64,000 bases of DNA, taken from DATHZQ01 sp965216945 (GTDB lineage Bacteria; Actinomycetota; Acidimicrobiia; Spongiisociales; UBA5794). The translations under genes and the position numbers were made by a program. Positions 32,977 to 41,064 of the stretch are shown here, piece after piece (the first letter of the stretch is position 1; each line of letters begins with the position of its first letter). The stretch spans positions 1,240,001 to 1,304,000 of the forward strand of contig CBDCGU010000003.1 in assembly GCA_965216945.1 (NCBI GenBank), written 5' to 3'. Under the pieces are notes generated by a model. The model was given only the letters and a program-made list of their open reading frames with translations. It made no database searches and had not been told where the DNA came from.

Positions 32977-33218
32977 GGTTCAACGGCGATCATCCGTACC
33001 GTCGCGTCGTCTGCCCACGGGACCTCGTCCTCGTTCTGGGGACGATCCGTGTAGCCGGCGATGATTGCGTCTGCGGTGCGGCGGCGGCGGGTTTGCTCGA
33101 TGAGCACCAGCAGGCCCTTGCGGACAGCATCCGAGCGGGATTCCACGACTCCGTCGGCGATGAGCTGGTCGATGCTCTCTGCCAGGTCGTTGTCGATGCG
33201 GGTGACGAGCTGTGTCAT
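32970..33218 (-). CDS. RHH antitoxin of the second MazEF pair
   Basis: An 82-residue ribbon-helix-helix antitoxin: TQLVTRIDNDLAESIDQLIA, then VVESRSDAVRKGLLVLIEQTRR, followed by an acidic toxin-binding tail (PQNEDEVPWADDATV). The ATG at 33218 is chosen over an upstream start at 33344 because the RHH strand begins immediately after it. A palindrome (TTGCA-A-TGCAA) lies 18 bases upstream, a probable operator. The pair overlaps at the 3' end, as usual for MazEF. Confidence 0.88.
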   Translation of the reverse strand: MTQLVTRIDNDLAESIDQLIADGVVESRSDAVRKGLLVLIEQTRRRRTADAIIAGYTDRPQNEDEVPWADDATVRMIAVEPW

Positions 33219-33235
33219 GCGATCAGCATAACGCG

Positions 33236-33246
33236 TTGCAATGCAA
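33236..33246. promoter_or_regulatory. candidate operator of the MazEF pair at 32.7-33.2 kb
   Basis: An 11-base palindrome TTGCA-A-TGCAA lies 18 bases upstream of the antitoxin ATG, where antitoxin-toxin complexes usually bind to repress their own promoter. Only one copy is seen. Confidence 0.4.
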
Positions 33247-33438
33247 TCAGGAAGGGGTCGCTCCCATCCTCCGACCGCCACCCGCGCAGATCGCCCACCA
33301 CGCTGGACGATCTCGCCCAATCCGGTTCCGAGCAGACCCGGCATGCAGTATGCGCTGGTGCCGCGTGCTTTCGGTGTGGTTGTTGCGTCGATCGCATGCA
33401 GCCTCCGTCGATCGAGGTGGGGACACCAGACTGGTCAG

Positions 33439-33801
33439 TCAGGTGATCAACTCGACGAGCTTGGTCGGGTCACCGCTGTTGACGTTGACGATCTCGGTGA
33501 CCAGCCCCTCGTTGATCCGCAGCAGATCGGTACCGATGAATGAGGCACCCGAATCCATGATCACGCGAAAGAGCACGAACGCTTCACCCACGCCGTAGAT
33601 CTCCCGAAGGAACCGGATCGCGGCTATTCCCTCTGAGAGCCTGTCGAACTCATCGACGTATGACTCGGCAGACTCCCACTGGCCCCACACCGAGATGTGT
33701 CGCATGTCGCTGGCCATGAGCGCGGCAGCTCGAGATTTGTCCTGGGTGGCCCAAGCCTCGTAGTAGCTGTGGACCACGTCGCGCATCTCGTGTTCAGTCA
33801 C
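33439..33801 (-). CDS. SnoaL/NTF2-like protein
   Basis: A 120-residue protein with the cone-shaped NTF2-like fold: MRDVVHSYYEAWATQDKSRAAALMASDMRH, then SYVDEFDRLSEGI, and the C-terminal strands FRVIMDSGASFIGTDLLRINEGLVTEIVNV. Family members include SnoaL cyclases, ketosteroid isomerases and many binding proteins; no catalytic Asp/His set can be assigned. A short palindrome TTGATC-AGG-GATCAA at 33818-33832, 16 bases before the start, could be an operator. The neighbouring stretch upstream holds no clear gene. Confidence 0.8.
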   Translation of the reverse strand: MTEHEMRDVVHSYYEAWATQDKSRAAALMASDMRHISVWGQWESAESYVDEFDRLSEGIAAIRFLREIYGVGEAFVLFRVIMDSGASFIGTDLLRINEGLVTEIVNVNSGDPTKLVELIT

Positions 33802-34381
33802 GTTCGACCTCCTCTCATTGATCAGGGATCAAGCCCACTCATCGTTCAACTGCGGTCGTCGAGCAACGTACCGGCAATAACCTCTGCGAGCCCACCCCGC
33901 GACCATCTGTGTCGGCTGCTTCGAGGACCCAGGGACAAGGGCCAGCGGAACCGGAGGGTGGCGATCGGTCTCGCTTCGGACGCGTCGCTCACGGCTACGT
34001 CATCGCCTTGTGCCAAGCTGACGGGCTGATGAAGCTCGTCTCGGGATCCGACACATAGACGTACGTTGCATGCCGATCCTGATCGGTGTGGCAGGCCTGC
34101 TGACACTCATCTGGGTGCTGAAGCCCCTCGTAGCCGAAGAACTGAGCGCGACCTTTGGCATTCGCGGGGCCACGTCCGGATGATCCACTCCTGCAGAAGA
34201 TATCAGCCAGCCGTTGCCGACGAAATCGCCGAACGGCGTCTCATCGAGTTGGCTCACCGAGCTTCGTCAGGGTCTCCGCGCCGGAGTTCCGCTCCACGAT
34301 GCTCTGCCGGCCGAGCGTGACCGGGGCCACGCCAACCGGCTGCAGGCAACAACTGAGCCGACCCAAGCCCGCCCGGATGCG
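33802..34381. other. 580-base stretch without a supported gene
   Basis: No frame on either strand gives a recognisable protein. A 37-codon frame at 34070-34183 reads as a short hydrophobic peptide (MPILIGVAGLLTLIWVLKPL) but has no ribosome site. The stretch may be a decayed gene. It ends at the stop of the acyl-CoA dehydrogenase gene. Confidence 0.55.
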
Positions 34382-36190
34382 TCAGAACGCGCCGTCGCTC
34401 ATCTCCATCAAGTGGGCGTCTTCGAGTTGTGCCGAGTGCAGACGGGCGGCGACCTTCGGGGCGATGTGCCGGATGAAGAACCGTGCCGACTCGACCTTGC
34501 CCTCGTAGTACTCCTTGTCCTGCGCCGAGGCCTCCGGCATCGCGCTGTGTGCCACCTCGGCATGCCGCAGCAGCAGCCAGGCGATGACGACCTCGGACAG
34601 CGTCTCCAGGAGGGCGTTGGTGTGGAGACCTGTCTTGTAGATCTCTTGCGGCTCGTGGATGAAGGCCATCGCATGTCCCACCAGGATGCCGACCATGGCC
34701 TGGGCGTCTTCCAGCGCCTTGCCCAGAAGCTGCCGCTCCGGCTCGAACGCCTCGGAGCCGCCCTTCACGAGCTCGACCATCTCACCGGCGAGACGACTCA
34801 GCGTGGCGCCTTGGTCGCGGGCGATCTTGCGAAAGAACAGGTCGAGCGCCTGGATGCCCGTCGTGCCCTCGTAGAGCGAGTCGATCTTGACGTCGCGGAT
34901 GTACTGCTCCATGGGGTAGTCGCGGAGATATCCGGAGCCACCGAGCACCTGCAACGACTGCCCGAGCAGCTCGTAGGCCTTCTCGGAAGAGAAGCCCTTG
35001 AGCATCGGCAACAAGAGATCGGACAGGTGCGCCCAGTAGTGCTCGTCGGGATCGACGCGCTCCTGGTCGAGGGCCCATGCCGTGTAGTACATGAGTGCCC
35101 GCATGCCCTCGGCGTGTGCCTTCTGCAACATCAGCATGCGACGTACGTCAGGGTGCCGGATGATGGCGACCCGCGGGGCCTCCTTGTCGGTCATCTCGGT
35201 CATGTCGGCCGACTGGATACGCTCCTTGGCATACTCGAGCGCATTCAGGTAGGCCGTCGACAACGTCGACATCGACTTCGTGCCGATGAGCATCCGGGCA
35301 TCTTCGATGACGTGGAACATCTGGCGAATGCCGTGGTGGTTGCCACCGACGAGATACCCGATCGCAGGTTTGTCCGCACCGAAGGTGAGCTCACAGGTGG
35401 TGGAAGACTTGATGCCCATCTTGTCTTCGATCTTGGTCACGGCGACGCCGTTGCGCTCGCCGAGCGAGCCGTCCTCGTTCACCAGATAGTCCGGGACGAT
35501 GAAGAGCGAGAGGCCCTTCGTACCGGCGACGGCGCCCGGGCGGCGCGCCAGCACGAGGTGGACGATGTTCTCGTGATAGTCGCTGGCCCCGGACGTGATG
35601 AAGCGCTTCACACCCTCGATGTGATAGACGCCGGCATCCTCGTCCACCGGGATGGCCTTCGTGACACCGGCGCCGACGTCCGATCCGGCTTCCGGCTCGG
35701 TGAGGACCATCGTTCCGCCCCACCTCCGCTCCAGCATGCGCTTCGCCCAGGTCTCGGCCTGTTCGGGCGTTCCGACCCGGCCGATCACGATGGCCATGAG
35801 CGCACCGATGATGAAGAAGTAGGCGGTCGGGTTGGCGCCGACCAGCATCTCCTGACCAGCCCAGCGCAGCAGCGCGGGTGCGCCCATGCCGCCGAGATCG
35901 TGCGGGACCCCGAGCATGTCCCAGCCGCCGTCGTAGAAGGCGTCGAGCGAGGCCTTCAGACTGGCGGGGAGCTCGACCTTGCCGTCGACGAGCTTCGGCG
36001 GGTTGCGGTCGGCATCGACGAAGCTGGCGGCCATCTCGTTCGTTGCCAGCCGCTCCAGCTCTGTGAGGATGTGCCTGACCGTGTCGCGATCGAAATCGCG
36101 GAACTGCTCGTCCTCGAGAACCCGTTCGAAGTCGAGTACCTCGAAGAGGTTGAACTCGATGTCCCGGAGGTTGCTCTTGTAGTGACTCAT
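34382..36190 (-). CDS. acyl-CoA dehydrogenase, long-form with C-terminal extension
   Basis: A 602-residue FAD enzyme oxidising acyl-CoA to enoyl-CoA in fatty-acid degradation. The conserved signatures are MVLTEPEAGSDVGAGVTKA (flavin/substrate loop), GVKRFITSGASDYHEN, SLQVLGGSGYLRDYPMEQYIRDVKIDSLYEGTTGIQALDLF (active-site and C-terminal motifs) and a DUF4445-like C-terminal helical domain (about 470-602). The length of about 600 residues matches the FadE-long/DUF subgroup that handles long or unusual chains. The ATG at 36190 is chosen because MSHYKSNLRDIEFNLFE is the typical start. It is divergent from a TetR gene with two palindromes between them. Confidence 0.93.
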   Translation of the reverse strand: MSHYKSNLRDIEFNLFEVLDFERVLEDEQFRDFDRDTVRHILTELERLATNEMAASFVDADRNPPKLVDGKVELPASLKASLDAFYDGGWDMLGVPHDLGGMGAPALLRWAGQEMLVGANPTAYFFIIGALMAIVIGRVGTPEQAETWAKRMLERRWGGTMVLTEPEAGSDVGAGVTKAIPVDEDAGVYHIEGVKRFITSGASDYHENIVHLVLARRPGAVAGTKGLSLFIVPDYLVNEDGSLGERNGVAVTKIEDKMGIKSSTTCELTFGADKPAIGYLVGGNHHGIRQMFHVIEDARMLIGTKSMSTLSTAYLNALEYAKERIQSADMTEMTDKEAPRVAIIRHPDVRRMLMLQKAHAEGMRALMYYTAWALDQERVDPDEHYWAHLSDLLLPMLKGFSSEKAYELLGQSLQVLGGSGYLRDYPMEQYIRDVKIDSLYEGTTGIQALDLFFRKIARDQGATLSRLAGEMVELVKGGSEAFEPERQLLGKALEDAQAMVGILVGHAMAFIHEPQEIYKTGLHTNALLETLSEVVIAWLLLRHAEVAHSAMPEASAQDKEYYEGKVESARFFIRHIAPKVAARLHSAQLEDAHLMEMSDGAF

Positions 36191-36285
36191 GTCATCTCCC
36201 GGTCTGCGCCGCGCCCCTATCACCTGGTGCAACCGCTCTCCCACCACGGTCGACCGTGAACGCCGGAAGCCCGACGCTCATTTTT

Positions 36286-36317
36286 GAGTATATACTCTAA
36301 TTTGAGTATACACTCAA
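36286..36317. promoter_or_regulatory. tandem operator-like palindromes between the dehydrogenase and TetR genes
   Basis: GAGTATATACTC at 36286-36297 is a perfect palindrome, and GAGTATACACTC at 36304-36315 repeats it with one change, 18 bases apart. The wider consensus is TTGAGTATA-x-ACTC. They lie 96-128 bases upstream of the dehydrogenase start and 58-89 bases upstream of the TetR start, as expected for a TetR operator controlling both genes. Confidence 0.75.
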
Positions 36318-36374
36318 GTTCTTGCCGCAAAGCGCTAGCGTGGAAACGGACGGTCGTCACGGAAAGGCAGATCC

Positions 36375-36947
36375 ATGGCGCGCTACCAAGCAGGGCTGCG
36401 CACCGAAGCCCGCATCATCGACGCCACCCGTGAGCTGCTCGGCGAGGTGGGTCTCGAGGGCACGACGCTGAAGGCGATCTGCGACCGCGCAGGAGTGCGG
36501 GCCGGCAGCTTCTACAACCTCTTCGCGTCCAAAGAAGAGGTCGTGTTGCGTGTCGTCGCCGAGGCCATCACCGCCGTCGACCCCGACCCCGACCGTGCAG
36601 GCACGGACACCGTCGCAGACCTGGTGCGGGCCTACTCCGCTTTCATCACCGGGCAACCCAAGGTCGCACGCATCTATCTCCAGATCGTCGTGAGCGGCGG
36701 ACTCACCGGCAACGACCAGGGCAAGAGATTCCTTCGCCACCACGAGGAGCGGGTCGCCCGATTCGCAGACGCCATTCGCCGCGGTGACCCCGCACTCGAC
36801 ATCGACGATGCGTATGCCGAGGCCGAGCTGTTGCTGGCTGCCCTGAACGGGCTGGCATTTCACTGGATGTTGCAGCCATCGTTCGACTTCGAGGCGCACG
36901 TGGCGCGGATGTTCGCCGCCCACGAATGGTTGCGAACCCGGGCGTGA
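36375..36947 (+). CDS. TetR/AcrR-family repressor
   Basis: A 190-residue regulator. Residues 10-57 form the TetR DNA-binding domain (TEARIIDATRELLGEVGLEGTTLKAICDRAGVRAGSFYNLFASKEE). The C-terminal ligand domain is helical and mostly of the fatty-acid-regulator type. ATG 36375 follows an AAGGCAG-type ribosome site. It is divergent from an acyl-CoA dehydrogenase, with tandem palindromes in between, so it most likely represses fatty-acid oxidation until an acyl-CoA ligand binds. The ligand is inferred from the target gene. Confidence 0.92.
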   Translation: MARYQAGLRTEARIIDATRELLGEVGLEGTTLKAICDRAGVRAGSFYNLFASKEEVVLRVVAEAITAVDPDPDRAGTDTVADLVRAYSAFITGQPKVARIYLQIVVSGGLTGNDQGKRFLRHHEERVARFADAIRRGDPALDIDDAYAEAELLLAALNGLAFHWMLQPSFDFEAHVARMFAAHEWLRTRA

Positions 36948-37030
36948 CCGCCACCGCAGCCGACGTATCGCTCGCGTAGGTTGACATCAGGGCTGCCCAG
37001 CCGGGCGGACACAACGACGTGGAGGTCGCC

Positions 37031-37384
37031 GTGGATTTCGTTTCCATCCAGGGTTTCGACGTGCGAGCGGGCAAGCTCGGCGCCATGAAAGAATGGCTGC
37101 ACAAACACGACGTCAAGCTGCGTGAGTCGGCGCCGGAAGGCTGCGAGTACATGGGGACGTACGTCGCCACTCAGACCTCCGAGAAGACCGCGGGCAACGT
37201 GTTCGTGCTGTGGCGGCTCGACAGCTACGGCGCCCAGGATGCTCTCGCCGCCGCCGGCGCCGAGGACGGCAAGTTCCGCGAGCTCGTCAACGAGTTCATC
37301 GGGTTCGTCGAGGTCGACAGCGAGAACTGGAGCAGCATACTGCTCAAGGCCGTCCTCGATGCCACGGTGTACGCCGGCATGTAG
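37031..37384 (+). CDS. small protein of unknown function
   Basis: A 117-residue soluble protein. The GTG at 37031 is chosen because GGAGG lies at 37020-37024, correctly spaced; an in-frame GTG at 37019 would remove that site. The sequence (MDFVSIQGFDVRAGKLGAM, GCEYMGTYVATQTSEKTAGN, VFVLWRLDSYGAQDALA) has alternating beta and helix elements, compatible with a dimeric ferredoxin-like (ABM-type) fold. No catalytic residue is evident. It follows the TetR gene after 83 bases on the same strand and may be in its transcript. Confidence 0.72.
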   Translation: MDFVSIQGFDVRAGKLGAMKEWLHKHDVKLRESAPEGCEYMGTYVATQTSEKTAGNVFVLWRLDSYGAQDALAAAGAEDGKFRELVNEFIGFVEVDSENWSSILLKAVLDATVYAGM

Positions 37385-37498
37385 CGGCCAGGTCTGCTGA
37401 CCCGTCGCGCCGGCCGGTACCGCCAGGAGTCCCGATCACGGACTGCAGGGAGAGCTCATCCAACGACCGGAGGTTGCTGGATGAGGCACGACGTGCGG

Positions 37499-38182
37499 CT
37501 ACTGGAGGTGGTCGACCAGCCATCGGTGGAGCGGGGCCATACGCTTCCAGTCGGCGACGGCATATTCGACAAAGCCCGGGGTGTGCAACTCGGCAGGAAC
37601 CGGCCGATCCTCGCCGATCCAGAGCGCCGAGTAGCGCAACAAATGCTCTTCTGTCGCATTGCTGGGCTCGTAGCCCCGCGGCACGCGCTTGTAGTGCTCA
37701 CCGGCGACTTCGAAGCCCTTGCGCTCCATCGACTTCACGGTCTTCGCCAGCGCTTGCCCGGCGCCCTCGTCGACGACGGCGTGGCGATAGGCCTCGAGCC
37801 GATCCTTGTCGAACCCGTGGGCTCCGACACCGACGCCGATGCTGCGCGGGCTGATCCGGAGGAAGAAGCCGGACACCGCCCGCTTGCGCTGTCCTTCCCA
37901 GAACCAGAAGTCGAGGTGATCCTTGTACGGCCTCTTGTCCTTCGAGAATCGCACATCGCGATTGATCCGGAAGATGGAACCGTTGATCTTCGGCTCCGCC
38001 TGGACCTCTGGGGCGACCCTGGCGAGCGCTTCGCCGGCTGCCACAACGAACTCCTTGGCGGGCTCGACCCAGTAGCGCTCGTAGTCGTTGCGGTGGTCGT
38101 CGAACCACGCCTTGTCGTTGTTCTTGGCAAGGCTGCGCAGGAAGGTGAGCGTCTGCTTGGGAAAGCCGGCGAAGCTGGTCAT
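37499..38182 (-). CDS. DUF2461 family protein (TIGR02453)
   Basis: A 227-residue cytosolic protein of a conserved family of unknown function. The signature is SKDKRPYKDHLDFWFWEG at residues about 79-96, preceded by NDKAWFDDHRNDYERYWVEPAKEF and followed by GFFLRISPRSIGVGVGAHGF. The length matches the family (about 220). It is a single gene with no partner, convergent with the gene at 37031. The biochemical role of the family is not established. Confidence 0.9.
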   Translation of the reverse strand: MTSFAGFPKQTLTFLRSLAKNNDKAWFDDHRNDYERYWVEPAKEFVVAAGEALARVAPEVQAEPKINGSIFRINRDVRFSKDKRPYKDHLDFWFWEGQRKRAVSGFFLRISPRSIGVGVGAHGFDKDRLEAYRHAVVDEGAGQALAKTVKSMERKGFEVAGEHYKRVPRGYEPSNATEEHLLRYSALWIGEDRPVPAELHTPGFVEYAVADWKRMAPLHRWLVDHLQ

Positions 38183-38330
38183 GGGAGGCTCCTTCGTATC
38201 GAGTCACTACATCGACGCACGACCCATCCTCAGATCGACAACCGCCGTGCAGCCACCTGCACAGTGCGCCGAGGACGGGGCCGATACAACCCCTTTGCTC
38301 GCAATGCCTCCCAGCCGGCCGGCGTCCGGT

Positions 38331-38945
38331 TCAGTTCCCTCGCTCCATGCCGAGCTGGCGCAGGGCGGCGACGTAGTCGTCGGGCGTGTCGACGTCGACC
38401 GGTGCGGGACGGTCGAAGTGGATCTGGGTGACCGGCTCGGGAGGGTCCTCGACGAGCAGTCTCCACAGCACCTTGGCTCCGGGCAGCTTCCGCATCGCCT
38501 CGATCGCAGCCGCCGACAAGAGGAACGGATGATTGGGCGCACCGTCGTCGTACACGGCGAACGCCGCCCACGGGGCCGATCGGCGCCATGCAGCAACCAC
38601 CCGATCGATGATCGGCCGATCGACCCCCGGCATGTCGCCGAGGAGCAGGACGATCGCCGCCGGCTGCCCGGCCGCCGCAAGACCACGCTCGAGCGAGGAC
38701 ACGTTGCCCTGCCGGTAATCGGGGTTGTGGACGATCGTGGCGCGACCCGACACGAGGCTTCCGGTCACGGCATCGGAATCTCGGCCGGTGACGACGACAA
38801 CACGGTCCAGGGATGACGCTTCTGCGTGCGCCACCGCCGTCGCCGCCATCGTGCGCGCGCCGAAGCGGAGGAGCTGCTTGGCGGCGCCGCCCATGCGCGC
38901 CGACTCCCCGGCGACGAGCACGATGCCGACTACGTCGCCTCTCAT
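38331..38945 (-). CDS. MobA/MocA-like nucleotidyltransferase
   Basis: A 204-residue cytosolic nucleotidyltransferase. The N-terminal GIVLVAGESARMGGAAKQLL is the NTP-binding loop of the GT-A fold used by CTP:molybdopterin cytidylyltransferase (MocA) and GTP:molybdopterin transferase (MobA). LLLGDMPGVDRPIID carries the metal-binding Asp region, and HFDRPAPVDVDTPDDYV is the typical C-terminal end. The start at 38945 is where the fold begins. It probably builds a dinucleotide molybdenum cofactor. No molybdoenzyme gene is in the window, so the base used and the client enzyme stay open. Confidence 0.87.
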   Translation of the reverse strand: MRGDVVGIVLVAGESARMGGAAKQLLRFGARTMAATAVAHAEASSLDRVVVVTGRDSDAVTGSLVSGRATIVHNPDYRQGNVSSLERGLAAAGQPAAIVLLLGDMPGVDRPIIDRVVAAWRRSAPWAAFAVYDDGAPNHPFLLSAAAIEAMRKLPGAKVLWRLLVEDPPEPVTQIHFDRPAPVDVDTPDDYVAALRQLGMERGN

Positions 38946-39042
38946 CGCCGGCACCGCCGGACGTCGACCCGAATCGAACACAGCCTTCGTGGCAGTCTCA
39001 TGAGCGGGCAACGCTACCCGCAGAGATGCCAACATCTCACCC

Positions 39043-39549
39043 ATGGCCGACGACAACGTCATCCTGACCGGCTTCATGGGCACCGGCAAGACCACGGTGG
39101 GCCGGTTGCTGGCGGCACGCCTCGGCTACGACCGCATCGACACCGACACGATGATCGAGTCCCGGTGGGGGCCGATCCCGGAGATCTTTCGTATGCGAGG
39201 TGCGGATGCCTTCCGACGGCTCGAGCGCGCCGTCGCCTACGAGCTGGCCCAGCGGCAGAGGCTCGTCATCTCGACCGGCGGGCGCCTGATGCTCGACTTC
39301 GGGAACGCCTACCACTTGGGGAGGACGGGAAGGGTCTTCTGTCTCGTCGCATCGCCCGAACGCATCCTCGAGCGCATCGCAGCAGACGCCGACCAGCGAC
39401 CCCTGCTCGCCGGCGACAACCCCGCGGGGCGGATCGCGGAGCTCCTCCGTGCTCGCTCCGCAGGGTATGCCCGGTTCGAGCAGGTGGACACGACCGAGCG
39501 GACTCCCGGGGACGTGGCCGACGAGATCGTTGCTCGGCTCGCCGTCTGA
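39043..39549 (+). CDS. shikimate-kinase-like P-loop kinase
   Basis: A 168-residue kinase. Residues 7-20 are the P-loop (ILTGFMGTGKTTVG). RIDTDTMIE, IFRMRGADAFRRLE and RPLLAGDNPAGRIAEL match the shikimate kinase core. The substrate-binding GGG motif reads STGGR here, with Arg in the third position. This may shift the specificity, so the enzyme could be AroK or a relative such as gluconate or adenylylsulfate-type kinases. No other aromatic-pathway gene is near. It is divergent from the MobA-like gene across about 100 bases. Confidence 0.8.
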   Translation: MADDNVILTGFMGTGKTTVGRLLAARLGYDRIDTDTMIESRWGPIPEIFRMRGADAFRRLERAVAYELAQRQRLVISTGGRLMLDFGNAYHLGRTGRVFCLVASPERILERIAADADQRPLLAGDNPAGRIAELLRARSAGYARFEQVDTTERTPGDVADEIVARLAV

Positions 39550-39612
39550 CCCCGCCTCTCGGCGGGAACGAACATACGATGCGTACTCACCTCGCGGTGG
39601 CCCACGATCGAG

Positions 39613-40287
39613 CTACGTCGCCTCCAGCAATTGATCGGCGATCTCGCCGAGATCGCTCCCGACCAGATCGGGGAGCGGGTCCGGCATGCCCCACTTCACC
39701 GACGGACGATCGATGTAGGCACCTGGGATCCCAACGCTGCGCGCCCCCACGATGTCCCAGTCGTGGGCGGCGACCATGAGCATCGCATCCAATTCGACGC
39801 CCAGCTTGGTCGCCGCCGTGACGTACACCTCGGGCGCCGGCTTGAAGCGCTGCACCATGTCCACCGACATCGCCGTTTCGATCAGGGATGCGATGCCGGA
39901 GTTGGCGAGCTGGTCGACCACAGCGTCGGTTGCGCCGTTGGTGAGCGTGACGAGACGGAAGCCGCCCGCGCGGAGGCGTTGCATCGCCGGGATCACATCG
40001 GGATGCGGCGGCAACGACCGCATGCCCGCCACCACCTCAGCCGCACGCCCCGAGTCGAGAGGGACGCCGCGCTTGCGCGCCAGCGCAACGAGGGCATCGG
40101 TACCGATCTCGCCGAAGGGGCGGTAGACACCGACGTGGTTGGCAACGAGCGAGCCGTGGAGCATCCGGGCGAACCACTCGCCCATCGCATCGGCGCTGCC
40201 CATCGCCGCCTCGAAGCCGGGCCGGAGGGCGCGTAGGTCGAGCAGGGTCTCGTTGACGTCGAAGACGATGACGTCGGGACGGGTCAT
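39613..40287 (-). CDS. haloacid dehalogenase type II-like hydrolase
   Basis: A 224-residue L-2-haloacid-dehalogenase-like HAD enzyme. The nucleophile motif is VIVFDVNETLLDLRAL with Asp in the D-V-N-E-T form typical of dehalogenases. The second motif is LVTLTNGATDAV, the Lys is in RFKPAPEVY, and the last motif is MVAAHDWDIVGARSVGIPGAYI. All match type II haloacid dehalogenases, which hydrolyse C-halogen bonds at C2. It starts 5 bases after the SDR gene and so ends a five-gene operon. Whether it truly dehalogenates is not shown by the sequence. Confidence 0.87.
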   Translation of the reverse strand: MTRPDVIVFDVNETLLDLRALRPGFEAAMGSADAMGEWFARMLHGSLVANHVGVYRPFGEIGTDALVALARKRGVPLDSGRAAEVVAGMRSLPPHPDVIPAMQRLRAGGFRLVTLTNGATDAVVDQLANSGIASLIETAMSVDMVQRFKPAPEVYVTAATKLGVELDAMLMVAAHDWDIVGARSVGIPGAYIDRPSVKWGMPDPLPDLVGSDLGEIADQLLEAT

Positions 40288-40292
40288 CGCCG

Positions 40293-41054
40293 CTACTTCG
40301 GTCCCATGCGGATGCCACCGTCCATGCGAATGGTCTCTCCGTTCATGTACCCGTGAGTCAGCAGCACGTGGGCGAGCTCGGCGTACTCCTCGGGCTGTCC
40401 CAGACGCTTGGGGTGCAGCACCTGCTGGCCGAGCGATTCCCGTGCCTTGTCGGGGAGGCCGGCGAGAAGGGGGGTGTCGATGATCCCCGGGGCGATGGTG
40501 TTCACCCTGATCTGGAGGGAGGCGAGATCCCGGGCCACCGGCAAGGTCATGCCGACGATGCCCCCCTTGGATGCCGCATAGGCCGCCTGGCCGATCTGCC
40601 CGTCGTAGGCCGCGACCGAGGCCGTGTTGACGATCGCCCCGCGGTCGCCCTCGGATGTCACCTCGATGTGAGACATCGCCGCCGCCACCAGCCGGATGCA
40701 GTTGAACGTGCCGGTGAGGTTGATACGGAGGACGGTCTCGAAGTGGCCGAGGTCGTGGGGATTGCCGTCTCGGTCGAGCGTCCGGGCGGGGGGGCCGATA
40801 CCGGCGCAATTCACCAACACCCGCAGCGGCCCCATCTCCATGGCGGCGTCCACGGCCGCCTGTACCTGCTCGCAGTCGGTGACGTCGGCGTGCACGTAGC
40901 CGCCGTTGAGATCGGCGGCGACCGCTTCGCCGAGATCGTCGTTCAGGTCGGCGATGAGGACGTGGGCGCCGTCCGCGGCGATACGGCGGGCCGTGGCGGC
41001 TCCGAGACCGGATGCGCCGCCGGTGACGATTGCTGAAATGCCTTCGAGTCTCAT
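40293..41054 (-). CDS. short-chain dehydrogenase (3-hydroxyacyl-CoA type)
   Basis: A 253-residue NAD(P)-dependent SDR. Cofactor loop TGGASGLGAATARRIA (residues 11-26), ADLNDD acidic NAD-specific turn, NCAGIG and the catalytic Ser/Tyr/Lys in NTASVAAYDGQIGQAAYAASKGG. The closest pattern is the HSD17B10/3-hydroxyacyl-CoA dehydrogenase type II group. It lies between a PaaI thioesterase gene (10 bases) and the dehalogenase-like gene (5 bases), in a lipid-type operon with an enoyl-CoA hydratase. This order suggests one beta-oxidation-like side route. The acyl substrate is unknown. Confidence 0.9.
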   Translation of the reverse strand: MRLEGISAIVTGGASGLGAATARRIAADGAHVLIADLNDDLGEAVAADLNGGYVHADVTDCEQVQAAVDAAMEMGPLRVLVNCAGIGPPARTLDRDGNPHDLGHFETVLRINLTGTFNCIRLVAAAMSHIEVTSEGDRGAIVNTASVAAYDGQIGQAAYAASKGGIVGMTLPVARDLASLQIRVNTIAPGIIDTPLLAGLPDKARESLGQQVLHPKRLGQPEEYAELAHVLLTHGYMNGETIRMDGGIRMGPK

Positions 41055-41064
41055 GCCCGTGACC

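Noticed and set aside
34070..34183. 37-codon hydrophobic frame
   Set aside because: No ribosome site, no neighbour and no homologue recognised; it may be a chance frame.
34214..36259. Plus-strand 681-codon open frame
   Set aside because: Antisense to the acyl-CoA dehydrogenase, which has complete family motifs. Long shadow frames are common in high-GC DNA.
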